64,000 nt of DNA from Bradyrhizobium sp. CER78 (GTDB lineage: Bacteria; Pseudomonadota; Alphaproteobacteria; Rhizobiales; Xanthobacteraceae). The translations under genes and the position numbers were made by a program. Shown one piece after another: positions 49,307 through 57,829 of the stretch. The stretch spans positions 1 through 64,000 of the forward strand of contig NZ_JARVWP010000010.1 of the NCBI RefSeq assembly GCF_029846235.1, in the 5' to 3' direction. The stretch's first letter is position 1. Every line of letters starts with the position of its first letter. The notes under the pieces are model-generated. The model was not told the origin of the DNA. It saw nothing but the letters and a program-made list of their open reading frames with translations, and ran no database searches.

Positions 49307-49365
49307 TGCTCGGTTGATCCTCACGCCCGGCCCTCTAGGTTGCGGCAACAGGAAGTCTTTGACGC

Positions 49366-51099
49366 ATGCATGAACTGATTCCCGATATCACGCTCTGTAT
49401 CCTGTTTGCCTGGGGGATTGGGCTGCTCGCCCATTTCTCCCGGCAACCGCTGATACTGGCCTACCTTATCGCCGGCTTTTTCATTGGTCCATTCGGCATG
49501 GGCTGGGTCAAGTCCCAGGAATCGATCAGCGTCATCTCCGAGCTCGGCCTGATCTTCATGCTGTTCATGATCGGCCTGGAAATCGACCTCAAGAAGATCA
49601 TCCGCGCCGGCAAGGTCATCCTGTTCGCCGGCGCCAGCGAGCTGATCGGCGGCTGCCTGATCGGCGTGGCGTTCTTTGCCGGAATCGGGCTTGCGATCGG
49701 CGGCGGCAAGTTCGATGCGATCTATCTCTGCGTCGCCTGCGCGCTGTCCTCGACCGTCATCATCGTCAAGGTGCTGTACGAGAAGCGCGAGCTGGATACA
49801 CTGCCGGGCCGCATCACGCTCGGTGTGCTGGTGCTGCAGGACATCTTTGCGATCCTGTTCCTGGCGGTGCAGCCGAGTCTCGACAATCTGCAGATTAGCG
49901 TCGTGCTGCTGTCGATCGCCCGCGTCGCGGTGCTGGTCGCGACCGCGCTGGTGCTGAGCCGCTACGTGCTGCCACGGCTGTTCCACCAGATCGCGCGGCG
50001 GCCCGAGCTCGTGCTGCTCGGCGCGCTCGCCTGGTGCTTCCTGATCGGCGAGATCGCCGAACGGCTGCACCTGTCGCGCGAGATGGGCTCATTGGTCGCC
50101 GGCGTCTCGATCTCGACCTTTCCCTACGCGCTCGACGTCACCGCCAAGGTCACGACGCTCAGGGATTTCTTCATTACGCTGTTCTTCGTCGCGCTCGGCA
50201 TGACGATCCCGATCCCGGGGCTACAGGTGATCTGGCTGGCGCTGGTCATCGCGGCGTTCACAGTGGTGAGCCGGCTGGTCACCACGTTCACGCCGCTCTA
50301 TCTGATGAAGCAGGGCCTGCGCGCCAGCCTGCTGCCGGCGATCAATCTGGCGCAGATTTCCGAGTTCTCGCTGGTGGTGATCCAGACCGGCGTCGCCGCC
50401 AACCATATCGGGATCGAAACCGCGAGCGCGGCCTCGTTCGCCTTCGTGGTGCTCGCGGTGCTCTCGACCTTCGCGATAGGCCGCAGCGACCAGATCGTGC
50501 GCGGCCTGATCGGTCCCTTGAAGCGCATCGGGCTGCGCGATCTCGACCACGTCGGCGAGGGCCGCGGTGAGGCCGGCCAGGAGGGGGGCCACGGCGAGAT
50601 CCGGCGCATTGTCATCCTCGGCTTTTTCCGTGCGGCGAGCGCACTGATCAGTCAGATCGAACGGCAGAACCAGTCGCTGCTCGAGCAGATCAGCGTCATC
50701 GACTTCAACCCGCTGGTGTTCCGCACCCTGTCCGACCGCGGCATGCACGTGATCTATGGCGACATCAGCAATGTCGATACGCTGGTGCACGCCGGCATCG
50801 GCAAGGCCGAGATCATCATCCTGAGCGTGCCGGACTTCCTCCTGGTCGGCGCCGACAATGAGAAGCTGGTGCGCCACGTCCGCGCCCTGAATCCGACCGC
50901 GCGGATCGTCGCCACCGCGGACCTGTTGACCGGCGTCGACGACCTCTACGCGGCCGGCGCCGACTATGTGACGGTGACCCGGCTCAGCGACGCCGGCGAG
51001 CTCTATTCGGTGATCGAGGCTGCCGACGCCGGCCTGCTCGACGACAAGCGGGCCGAGCTGGACGCCCAGCTCAGCGACCGGCGCGAGGTGCTGCCTTAA
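49366..51099 (+). CDS. CPA2 monovalent cation:proton antiporter with TrkA-N domain
   Basis: A 577-residue KefB/KefC-like antiporter. The membrane domain of about 12 helices begins 'ITLCILFAWGIGLLAHFSRQP' and spans to about residue 385. The TrkA-N/RCK cytosolic domain starts near 410 ('RRIVILGFFRAASALISQIE') and runs to 'IYGDISNVDTLVHAGIGKAE'. The usual G-x-G-x-x-G nucleotide motif is degenerate ('GFFRAAS'), so NAD(H) control may be lost. Exchanges K+ or Na+ for H+. Confidence 0.88.
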   Translation: MHELIPDITLCILFAWGIGLLAHFSRQPLILAYLIAGFFIGPFGMGWVKSQESISVISELGLIFMLFMIGLEIDLKKIIRAGKVILFAGASELIGGCLIGVAFFAGIGLAIGGGKFDAIYLCVACALSSTVIIVKVLYEKRELDTLPGRITLGVLVLQDIFAILFLAVQPSLDNLQISVVLLSIARVAVLVATALVLSRYVLPRLFHQIARRPELVLLGALAWCFLIGEIAERLHLSREMGSLVAGVSISTFPYALDVTAKVTTLRDFFITLFFVALGMTIPIPGLQVIWLALVIAAFTVVSRLVTTFTPLYLMKQGLRASLLPAINLAQISEFSLVVIQTGVAANHIGIETASAASFAFVVLAVLSTFAIGRSDQIVRGLIGPLKRIGLRDLDHVGEGRGEAGQEGGHGEIRRIVILGFFRAASALISQIERQNQSLLEQISVIDFNPLVFRTLSDRGMHVIYGDISNVDTLVHAGIGKAEIIILSVPDFLLVGADNEKLVRHVRALNPTARIVATADLLTGVDDLYAAGADYVTVTRLSDAGELYSVIEAADAGLLDDKRAELDAQLSDRREVLP

Positions 51100-51305
51100 G
51101 GGGTGCGGCCACTTGCGCAACTGCGCCGTCGGGCGCGCCTTCGCTTTCCGGCGGGTTCAAGTTCAAACAAGATATCAAACAGGAAACGGGTGCCGTCCCT
51201 GTGCCTGGTATGCCTGCCGGACGCATGGCGGGTTGCATAATGATACTGGCGCTGACATCGGAACCCGGCTAATCCACTGCCTGCATAAAGCGAGATGTCA
51301 GGACA

Positions 51306-52382
51306 ATGGCCGATACGATCCAGGAAGTGCTGCAAGCCTTTGCGAAGGGCGAACTCGTCGTCGTCACCGACGATGACGATCGGGAAGGCGAGGGCGATTT
51401 GATCGTCGCGGCGTCGTTCTGCACGGCGGAGAAGATGGCCTTCATCATCCGCCATACCTCCGGCATCGTCTGCGCGCCGATCACCACCGAGGATGCCCGC
51501 CGGCTGCGGCTCGACCCGATGGTGGCGCACAACGAATCCAACCACACCACGGCCTTCACCGTCTCGATCGACTACAAGCCCGACGGCGGCACCGGCATCT
51601 CGGCCGAGGAGCGCGCCTCCTGCTGCCGCGCGCTCGCCAATCCGAACGCCGGCTCCAATGATTTTGCGCGCCCGGGCCACATCTTCCCGCTGATCGCGCG
51701 CGACGGCGGCGTGCTCTTGCGCTCCGGCCATACCGAGGCCGCGGTCGATCTGTGCCGGCTCTCCGGCCTGCCGCCGGTCGGCGTCATCAGCGAGCTGATG
51801 AACGACGATGGAACCGTGATGAAGGGCGAGCAGGTCGCGAAGTTCGCCGCCGCCCACAAGCTCAAGCATGTCACGATCGCCGATATGATCGCCTATCGCC
51901 AGGCGCGCGAGAAGCTGATCGAGCGGGTCGCGACCTTCACCACCGAAAGCCCGATCGGCCCCCTGCAGGGCTATGCCTATCGCTCGCCGTTCGACGAGAT
52001 CATGCATGCCGCCTTCGTCTACAACGGCATCGGCGATGGCCGGGACGTGCTGACCCGGTTGCACAAGCCCAACATCGTGAAAGACCTCTTCACCGGGCCG
52101 GCGCGGATGGAAGCCGTGCTGCGGCACTTCAAGGATGCCGGCCGCGGCGTCCTGGTATATCTGCGCGACGGTGCCGCCGGTGTTCCGGTCCAGCCGGTGA
52201 GCGAGCAGAAGACGGCAGAGGCCGATCGCAACAAGCAATGGCGCGAAGTCGGCGTCGGCGCCCAGATCCTGCGCGATCTCGGCATCACCTCGATCCGGCA
52301 TCTGACGTCGTCGGTGCACGACTACAAGGGCTTGTCCGGTTTCGGTATCGAGATCGTGTCGAACGAGAAGTTCGACGGCTAA
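51306..52382 (+). CDS. ribB: 3,4-dihydroxy-2-butanone 4-phosphate synthase with degenerate GTP cyclohydrolase II-like domain
   Basis: A 358-residue protein. Residues 1-210 are an intact RibB domain: 'VVVTDDDDREGEGDL' (metal site, about 19-33), 'HTSGIVCAPIT' and 'RSGHTEAAVDLCRL' with 'GVISELMNDDGTM'-type segment. It makes the four-carbon unit of riboflavin. The C-terminal 150 residues align with GTP cyclohydrolase II in length and position but have no cysteines, so the zinc triad needed for that activity is missing and a separate RibA should exist. The 206-bp upstream gap shows no recognisable FMN riboswitch. Confidence 0.88.
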   Translation: MADTIQEVLQAFAKGELVVVTDDDDREGEGDLIVAASFCTAEKMAFIIRHTSGIVCAPITTEDARRLRLDPMVAHNESNHTTAFTVSIDYKPDGGTGISAEERASCCRALANPNAGSNDFARPGHIFPLIARDGGVLLRSGHTEAAVDLCRLSGLPPVGVISELMNDDGTVMKGEQVAKFAAAHKLKHVTIADMIAYRQAREKLIERVATFTTESPIGPLQGYAYRSPFDEIMHAAFVYNGIGDGRDVLTRLHKPNIVKDLFTGPARMEAVLRHFKDAGRGVLVYLRDGAAGVPVQPVSEQKTAEADRNKQWREVGVGAQILRDLGITSIRHLTSSVHDYKGLSGFGIEIVSNEKFDG

Positions 52383-52390
52383 TATCCAGT

Positions 52391-52492
52391 GTCATTCCGG
52401 GATGGTGCGCAAGCACCAGACCGCAGGGGCGCAGTTGCGCCCCGGGGAATCTCGAGATTCCGGGTTCACGCTGTCGCGTGCCCCGGAATGAC
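52391..52492. repeat. palindromic intergenic repeat, family D, copy 1
   Basis: GTCATTCCGGG (52391-52401) and CCCCGGAATGAC (52481-52492) flank an inner CTCGAGATTCCGGG half. Copy 1 of three within 2.6 kb. Confidence 0.82.
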
Positions 52493-52575
52493 GACAACCC
52501 AATTCAATTGCGCTTCGCAGCATAGCGCTTTAATTTATCCGCCAATTTCCGAGTGACGATGCGAAAGGATGTTTC

Positions 52576-53790
52576 ATGAGCGTGCGCCCCCAGGCCAAGG
52601 ACAAGCCGGCTGCCGCCAGCTTCCAGTGGGATGATCCGTTCCTGCTCGACGACCAGCTCACCGAAGACGAACGCCTGATCCGCGACACTGCGCGGGCCTA
52701 TGCGCAGGACAAGCTGCTGCCGCGGGTCACCAAGGCCTATCTGGAAGAGAAGACCGATCGCGAGATCTTCAACGAGATGGGCGAGCTCGGCCTGATCGGC
52801 GTGACGCTGCCCGAGGAATATGGCTGCGCCAATGCGAGCTACGTGGCCTATGGCCTGGTCGCGCGCGAGATCGAGCGCGTCGATTCCGGCTATCGCTCGA
52901 TGAACTCGGTGCAGTCGTCGCTGGTGATGTATCCGATCTACGCCTATGGCGACGAAGACCAGCGCAAGAAGTATCTGCCCAAGCTCGCGACCGGAGAATG
53001 GGTCGGCTGCTTCGGCCTGACCGAGCCGGATGCCGGTTCCGATCCCGGCGGCATGAAGACCCGCGCCGAGAAGGTCGCCGACGGCTACAAGCTCAACGGC
53101 GCCAAGATGTGGATCTCGAACGCGCCGATCGCCGACGTGTTCGTGGTGTGGGCGAAGTCATCAGCGCATGACAATCAGATCCGCGGCTTCATCCTCGAGA
53201 AGGGCATGAAGGGCCTGTCGGCGCCGAAGGTCGGCGGCAAGCTCAGCTTGCGCGCATCGATCACCGGCGAGATCGTACTCGACAACGTCGTGGTGCCGGA
53301 AAGCGCGTTGCTGCCGAACGTCTCCGGCCTCAAGGGCCCGTTCGGCTGCCTCAACCGCGCCCGCTACGGCATCTCCTGGGGGGCGCTCGGCGCCGCCGAG
53401 GACTGCATGCACCGCGCCCGCCAGTACACGCTCGACCGCAAGCAGTTCAACCGGCCGCTCGCCGCCACCCAGCTGGTGCAAAAGAAGCTCGCCGACATGG
53501 AGACCGAGATCGCACTCGGCCTGCAGGCGAGCTTGCGCGTTGGCCGTCTGATGGACGAGGGCAAGATGGCGCCCGAGATGATCTCGATCGTCAAGCGCAA
53601 CAATTGCGGCAAGTCGCTCGACATCGCCCGCATGGCGCGCGACATGCACGGCGGCAACGGCATCCAGATCGAGTATCATGTGATGCGTCATGCCGCGAAC
53701 CTCGAGACTGTCAACACCTATGAGGGCACGCACGACGTCCACGCGTTGATCCTCGGCCGCGCCATCACCGGCATCCAGGCGTTCTCGTAA
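52576..53790 (+). CDS. gcdH: glutaryl-CoA dehydrogenase-like acyl-CoA dehydrogenase
   Basis: A 404-residue acyl-CoA dehydrogenase. FAD/substrate motifs 'CFGLTEPDAGSDPGGM' and 'KMWISNAPIADVFVVWAK' occupy residues 150-195, and the catalytic Glu lies in 'VNTYEGTHDVHALILGRAI' near residue 379. The C-terminal 'GTHDVHALILGRAITGIQAF' ending and the N-terminal 'DDQLTEDERLIRDTARAYAQ' fit glutaryl-CoA dehydrogenase, which makes crotonyl-CoA in lysine/tryptophan degradation. It is flanked on both sides by family D repeats, so no operon partner is evident. Confidence 0.88.
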   Translation: MSVRPQAKDKPAAASFQWDDPFLLDDQLTEDERLIRDTARAYAQDKLLPRVTKAYLEEKTDREIFNEMGELGLIGVTLPEEYGCANASYVAYGLVAREIERVDSGYRSMNSVQSSLVMYPIYAYGDEDQRKKYLPKLATGEWVGCFGLTEPDAGSDPGGMKTRAEKVADGYKLNGAKMWISNAPIADVFVVWAKSSAHDNQIRGFILEKGMKGLSAPKVGGKLSLRASITGEIVLDNVVVPESALLPNVSGLKGPFGCLNRARYGISWGALGAAEDCMHRARQYTLDRKQFNRPLAATQLVQKKLADMETEIALGLQASLRVGRLMDEGKMAPEMISIVKRNNCGKSLDIARMARDMHGGNGIQIEYHVMRHAANLETVNTYEGTHDVHALILGRAITGIQAFS

Positions 53791-53800
53791 GGCGCTTGCT

Positions 53801-53907
53801 CGTCATTCCGGGGCGCGCCAACGGCGCGAACCCGGAATCTCGCGCCGCGTTCTTTTCCCCCATATCGAGATTCCGGGCCTGGCCCTGTGGGCCATCCCGG
53901 AATGACG
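53801..53907. repeat. palindromic intergenic repeat, family D, copy 2
   Basis: CGTCATTCCGGGG at 53801-53813 and CCGGAATGACG ending at 53907, with inner GAATCTCGCG and CGAGATTCCGGG arms. Lies between gcdH and the MBL gene; the MBL ribosome-binding region follows at once. Confidence 0.82.
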
Positions 53908-53923
53908 GTGCAGAGAAAATCCC

Positions 53924-54841
53924 ATGGCCGACAACGACGACATCCCGTTCAACCGCGACTTTCCGCTGAAGCCCGGCGTGGTCGAGCAGGTCCGCCCCGG
54001 CGTCCGCCGCGTGCTCTGCAACAATCCGAGTCCGTTCACCTTCACCGGCACGGTCAGCTACATCGTGGGCGAGGGCAAGGTCGCGATCATCGATCCCGGC
54101 CCCGACGACGAGGCGCATGCGCAAGCGCTGCTCGACGCGGTCAAGGGCGAGACCGTGACCCACATCCTGGTCACTCATACCCATCGCGACCATTCGCCGA
54201 ACACGCCGCGGATCAAGGCCGCGACCGGCGCGCCTGTCTATGCCGAGGGGCCGCACCGCGCCTCGCGGCCGCGCTTCGAGAGCGAGAAGCACAATCCGGA
54301 ATCCGGCGCCGACCGCGATTTCCGGCCCGACGTCGAGGTCAAGCACGGCGACGTCATCGAGGGCGCAGGCTTCGCGCTGGAGGCGGTCGCCACCCCCGGT
54401 CACACCGCCAATCACCTGGCGTTCGCGTGGGCCGAGCGCAGCATCAATTTCGTCGGCGACCATGTGATGGGTTGGTCGACCTCGATCGTGGCGCCGCCCG
54501 ACGGTTCGATGATCGACTACATGGCCTCGCTGGAGCGGCTGGAGCAGCGCCCCGAGCAGCTCTATTTCTCAGGCCATGGCCCGGAGATTCCGGAAGGCCC
54601 GCGCTTCGTCCGCTTCCTGGCGCGGCATCGCCGGGCGCGCGAGGCGTCGATCCTGCACCGCCTCGGCAAGGGCGAGGCGGACATCCCGACCATGGTGCGG
54701 GCGATCTATATCGGGCTCGATCCGCGCCTCGCCAACGCGGCCGGTTATTCCGTGCTGGCGCATCTGGAAGACCTGGTCGCGCGCGGTGTCGTGGCGACCG
54801 ATGGCGATCCGGTGATCGGCGGCACTTACCGCATGGTGTAA
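53924..54841 (+). CDS. metallo-beta-lactamase fold hydrolase (LACTB2-like)
   Basis: A 305-residue MBL protein. The zinc motif H-T-H-R-D-H is at residues 85-90 ('LVTHTHRDHSPNTP'), with Asp in 'IIDPGPDDEAH' and further ligands in 'VATPGHTANHLAFAW' and 'VGDHVMGW'. A C-terminal winged-helix-like domain (about 225-305, ending 'GTYRMV') matches the LACTB2/ribonuclease-like group. Possible RNase or thioester hydrolase. It is not PhnP: the domain layout and neighbours differ. Confidence 0.87.
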   Translation: MADNDDIPFNRDFPLKPGVVEQVRPGVRRVLCNNPSPFTFTGTVSYIVGEGKVAIIDPGPDDEAHAQALLDAVKGETVTHILVTHTHRDHSPNTPRIKAATGAPVYAEGPHRASRPRFESEKHNPESGADRDFRPDVEVKHGDVIEGAGFALEAVATPGHTANHLAFAWAERSINFVGDHVMGWSTSIVAPPDGSMIDYMASLERLEQRPEQLYFSGHGPEIPEGPRFVRFLARHRRAREASILHRLGKGEADIPTMVRAIYIGLDPRLANAAGYSVLAHLEDLVARGVVATDGDPVIGGTYRMV

Positions 54842-54855
54842 GGACGCCATCCATT

Positions 54856-54981
54856 CGTCATTCCGGGGCTCGCGAAGCGAGAGCCCGGAATCCATTTCAC
54901 GATGGAGCTTGCGGCCCAATGGATTCCGGGCTCGCGCTGACGCGCGCCCTCAGGTGCGCAATTGCGCACCGGGGAATGACG
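54856..54981. repeat. palindromic intergenic repeat, family D, copy 3
   Basis: CGTCATTCCGGGG (54856-54868) and CCGGGGAATGACG (54969-54981) are near-perfect 13-bp arms, with ATTCCGGG inner copies. It fills the gap between the convergent MBL and DUF1499 genes. Confidence 0.85.
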
Positions 54982-54990
54982 ACAATGGTG

Positions 54991-55848
54991 CTATTTCTTC
55001 ACCGACTTCGCCGGCGGCGCCTTCGGCGCGACCGGGGCCGCTTTCTTCGCCGGCTTGGAATTGTCGTTTTCGGCGGCGGTGTTGAGATCCTCGATCAGCT
55101 TCTTGACCCGTGCGGCGTTGCTGCCGAGATCGGTGTCGAAATAGCGCGACGCGGAGCGGATATCGACGCGCGAATCCTCGTCGTCGGGCGTGACCCGGAT
55201 CGAGACGTCCTCGCGGAAGCCCATGATCGGCGTGCGCGCCACCGCCTCGATGCGACCGATGCGGCGCGGCGGCTGCGGCGCGCGGGCGTCGATGACCAGC
55301 CATTTGCGCCGGTTCACCAGCCGCAGCGTCATCTCATAGGCACGGTCGACCGGGGTTTCCAGTTCGACGGTCTCGATATCGGGATAGGCCGCGCGCTGCT
55401 TCTCGGCCGAATAGAGGCCGGCATAGGCAGCGGGATTGGTGCCTTCGCCGGTGCGCAGCCGTGCCAGCGCCTCGAACTTCGGCGGGTCGATCGCGTCGGT
55501 GGTGACGTCGTAGATCCGCGGCAGCTTGCGATACTGATAGGTCAGGTAGGCCGGGTAGGCGAGGATCGCGGCGTCGATCAGGAACGCGAGCAGGATCCGG
55601 CCCATGCCGCGGGTGCCGTTCTGCCAGATCGCGGCGAAGGCGGCGAGGCCGAGCAGGATCGACAGGCCGGCGAGGCCCAGCGCGCCGAAGAAGGTCGCCA
55701 GCGCCGGTTTGACCTCCAGGAACCCGAACCGGACGATCAGGATCGAGACCACCACCGCGACGACGGAAAAGATGGCGAGGTTGCGCGACCAGGTGGCGAG
55801 ACCGGACACGGGCTCCTGCTGGTAGGGAGCGGAAAACCTGCGCGCCAT
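54991..55848 (-). CDS. DUF1499 domain membrane protein
   Basis: A 285-residue protein, ATG 55848. Three hydrophobic segments (about residues 26-48, 52-75, 80-105) anchor an N-terminal part. A soluble DUF1499 domain (about 115-255) follows, including 'IYDVTTDAIDPPKFEALA', 'VIDARAPQPPRRIGRIEAVA' and 'VDIRSASRYFDTDLG'. The tail is Lys/Ala/Pro-rich. The domain is widespread in alphaproteobacteria without known activity. Monocistronic: repeats lie on both sides. Confidence 0.83.
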   Translation of the reverse strand: MARRFSAPYQQEPVSGLATWSRNLAIFSVVAVVVSILIVRFGFLEVKPALATFFGALGLAGLSILLGLAAFAAIWQNGTRGMGRILLAFLIDAAILAYPAYLTYQYRKLPRIYDVTTDAIDPPKFEALARLRTGEGTNPAAYAGLYSAEKQRAAYPDIETVELETPVDRAYEMTLRLVNRRKWLVIDARAPQPPRRIGRIEAVARTPIMGFREDVSIRVTPDDEDSRVDIRSASRYFDTDLGSNAARVKKLIEDLNTAAENDNSKPAKKAAPVAPKAPPAKSVKK

Positions 55849-55952
55849 CGTCGAAAAATCTGCCGGTTGATGTCCCCGGCGACCTCAGCCGCCGCCAATG
55901 ACCGTGTGAGACCACGGACCTGCGGCGAATTCAAGGGATTTGGGTGGTGCTA

Positions 55953-56116
55953 TTCACCCCCCCCTGGAGGGGGAAGGTCGACGCGAATGAAATGAGCGGC
56001 GGGGTGGGGTGATCTCAGCACGGGCACCTGTCCCAACGGAGGGACTGTCACCCCACCTCGGTTCGCATTCCGCTGCGCTTCATGCGAACCGATCCTCCCC
56101 CTCCAGGGGAGGATGA
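55953..56116. repeat. palindromic intergenic repeat, family B-like
   Basis: TCACCCCCCCCTGGAGGGGGA at the left end pairs with TCCCCCTCCAGGGGAGGATGA at the right, and inner GCGAATGAAATGAGCGG-type and CATTCCGCTGCGCTTCATGCG arms occur. It fills most of the 276-bp gap between the DUF1499 gene start and the acyl-CoA ligase stop. Confidence 0.6.
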
Positions 56117-56124
56117 TAGCTCGC

Positions 56125-57753
56125 CTACGCCGCGGCGGTCGGGAAGGTGTAGTCCTTGAACTGGTCGCGCAGCGCCGTCTTCAGGATCTTGCCGGTCGCG
56201 GTGTGGGGAATGCCGTCGACGAAAGCGACGTCGTCGGGCATCCACCATTTGGCGATCTTGCCGTCCATGAACTTCAGGATGTCCTCGCGCGTGGCGCTCT
56301 GGCCCTGCTTGAGCTGCACGATCAGCAGCGGCCGCTCATCCCATTTGGGATGATGGACGCCGATCACGGCGGCTTCCGCGACCGCCGGATGGCCGACCGC
56401 GAGGTTTTCCAGATCGATCGAGGAGATCCATTCGCCGCCGGACTTGATCACGTCCTTGGAGCGGTCGGTGATCCGCATGTAGCCGTGCTCGTCCATCGTC
56501 GAGACGTCGCCGGTGTCGAAGAAGCCGGCATCATCGAGGATGCTGGCATCGACCCGGAAATAGGCCTTGGCGATCGCGGGACCCGAGACCTTGAGGCGGC
56601 CGAAGGTCTTGCCGTCCCACGGCAGCTCCTTGCCGGCATCGTCGGTGATCTTCATCTCGACGCCGAACGGCGGATAACCTTGGGTCTGCAGGATGTCGAG
56701 CCGCTCCTCGCCGCTGCGATCGGTGAACGGCGGCTTCAGCGTCGCCAGCGTGCCGAGCGGACTCATCTCGGTCATGCCCCAGGCGTGGCGCACCTGGCTG
56801 CCCATGTCGAGGAACGCCTTGATCATCGAGCGCGGCATCGCCGAGCCGCCGCAGATCACCATCTGCAGGTCAGGCAGCTTGAGATTGTTGGCGGCCATGT
56901 ATTGCAGCAGCATCAGCCACACCGTCGGCACGCCGGCGGTGTGGGTGACCTTCTCGGTCGACAGCAGCTCGTAGACGGAGGCGCCGTCGAGCTTCGGGCC
57001 CGGCATCACCAGCTTGGTGCCCATCGACGGGGCGGAGAAGGCGATGCCCCAGCTGTTGGCATGGAACAAGGGCACCACCGGAAGCATTGTGTCCGAGGCG
57101 GAGGTGCCGAGCGCGTCCTTCGAATTGGCCATCAGCGCGTGCAACACGTTGGACCGGTGCGAATACAGGACACCCTTGGGATCGCCCGTCGTGCCGGAGG
57201 TGTAGCACATCGCAGCTGCGGTGTTCTCGTCGAAGGTCTTCCACTCGAACTTGCCGTCGGATGCCGCGATCCAGTCCTCATAGGCGACCGCGTTCTTCAG
57301 CGTGGTCTGCGGCATGTGCGCCTTGTCGGTCAGCACCACGTAGCGCTCGACGCTCGGCAACTGGCTCGCGATCTTCTCCAGCACCGGAACGAAGGTGAGG
57401 TCGGTGATGACGATGCGGTCCTGGGCGTGGTTGACGATCCAGGCGATCTGTTCCGGGAACAGGCGTGGATTGACCGTATGGCAGATCGCGCCGATCCCCA
57501 TGATGCCGTACCAGACTTCCAGGTGGCGCCAGGTGTTCCAGGCGATGGTGGCGACACGGTCGCCGAGCTTGATGCCATCGCGCTCGAGGCTCTGCGAGAC
57601 CTTCAGCGCGCGGGCATGGATCTGGGCGTAGGTGGTGCGATGAATCGGGCCTTCGACCGACCGAGTCACGACTTCCTGCGTGCCGTGATATTTGGCGGCG
57701 TGCTCAATAATCTTGTGGCACAGCAAGGGCCAATCTTGCATCAAACCAAGCAT
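56125..57753 (-). CDS. acyl-CoA synthetase (AMP-forming), fatty-acid ligase type
   Basis: A 542-residue adenylate-forming ligase. ATG 57753 with GAGGAGGG seven bases upstream is the start; a TTG two codons earlier adds nothing. The P-loop-like motif 'AMCYTSGTTGDPKGVLYSHR' is near residues 180-199, 'HAWGMTEMSPLGTL' near 325, 'FFDTGDVSTMDEHGYMRITDRS' near 410-431 and the C-terminal Lys in 'PHTATGKILKTALRDQ' near 524. It activates a medium or long-chain acid with ATP and CoA. Divergent from the extensin-family gene across 76 bp. Confidence 0.9.
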   Translation of the reverse strand: MLGLMQDWPLLCHKIIEHAAKYHGTQEVVTRSVEGPIHRTTYAQIHARALKVSQSLERDGIKLGDRVATIAWNTWRHLEVWYGIMGIGAICHTVNPRLFPEQIAWIVNHAQDRIVITDLTFVPVLEKIASQLPSVERYVVLTDKAHMPQTTLKNAVAYEDWIAASDGKFEWKTFDENTAAAMCYTSGTTGDPKGVLYSHRSNVLHALMANSKDALGTSASDTMLPVVPLFHANSWGIAFSAPSMGTKLVMPGPKLDGASVYELLSTEKVTHTAGVPTVWLMLLQYMAANNLKLPDLQMVICGGSAMPRSMIKAFLDMGSQVRHAWGMTEMSPLGTLATLKPPFTDRSGEERLDILQTQGYPPFGVEMKITDDAGKELPWDGKTFGRLKVSGPAIAKAYFRVDASILDDAGFFDTGDVSTMDEHGYMRITDRSKDVIKSGGEWISSIDLENLAVGHPAVAEAAVIGVHHPKWDERPLLIVQLKQGQSATREDILKFMDGKIAKWWMPDDVAFVDGIPHTATGKILKTALRDQFKDYTFPTAAA

Positions 57754-57829
57754 ACGCAAATCCCTCCTCGATCCTCACGCATGATCTGCCTGCATCTTGG
57801 ACGGCCGGCAGTAAAATCATGGAACTGAC

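Noticed and set aside
51100..51305. FMN riboswitch considered upstream of ribB
   Set aside because: None of the conserved FMN-element segments could be recognised in the 206-bp leader.
53924..54841. MBL-fold gene considered as the missing PhnP
   Set aside because: It has the HTHRDH motif but a C-terminal winged-helix-like domain as in LACTB2, and sits 27 kb from the phn genes beside gcdH.
53887..55995. 702-residue plus-strand open frame over the MBL and DUF1499 genes
   Set aside because: It runs through three intergenic or antisense stretches and two palindromic repeats, and its product is arginine/proline-rich without domains.
42058..56116. CRISPR array suspected from repeated palindromes
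   Set aside because: Copies are single, widely spaced and of unequal length, with no regular spacers and no cas genes.
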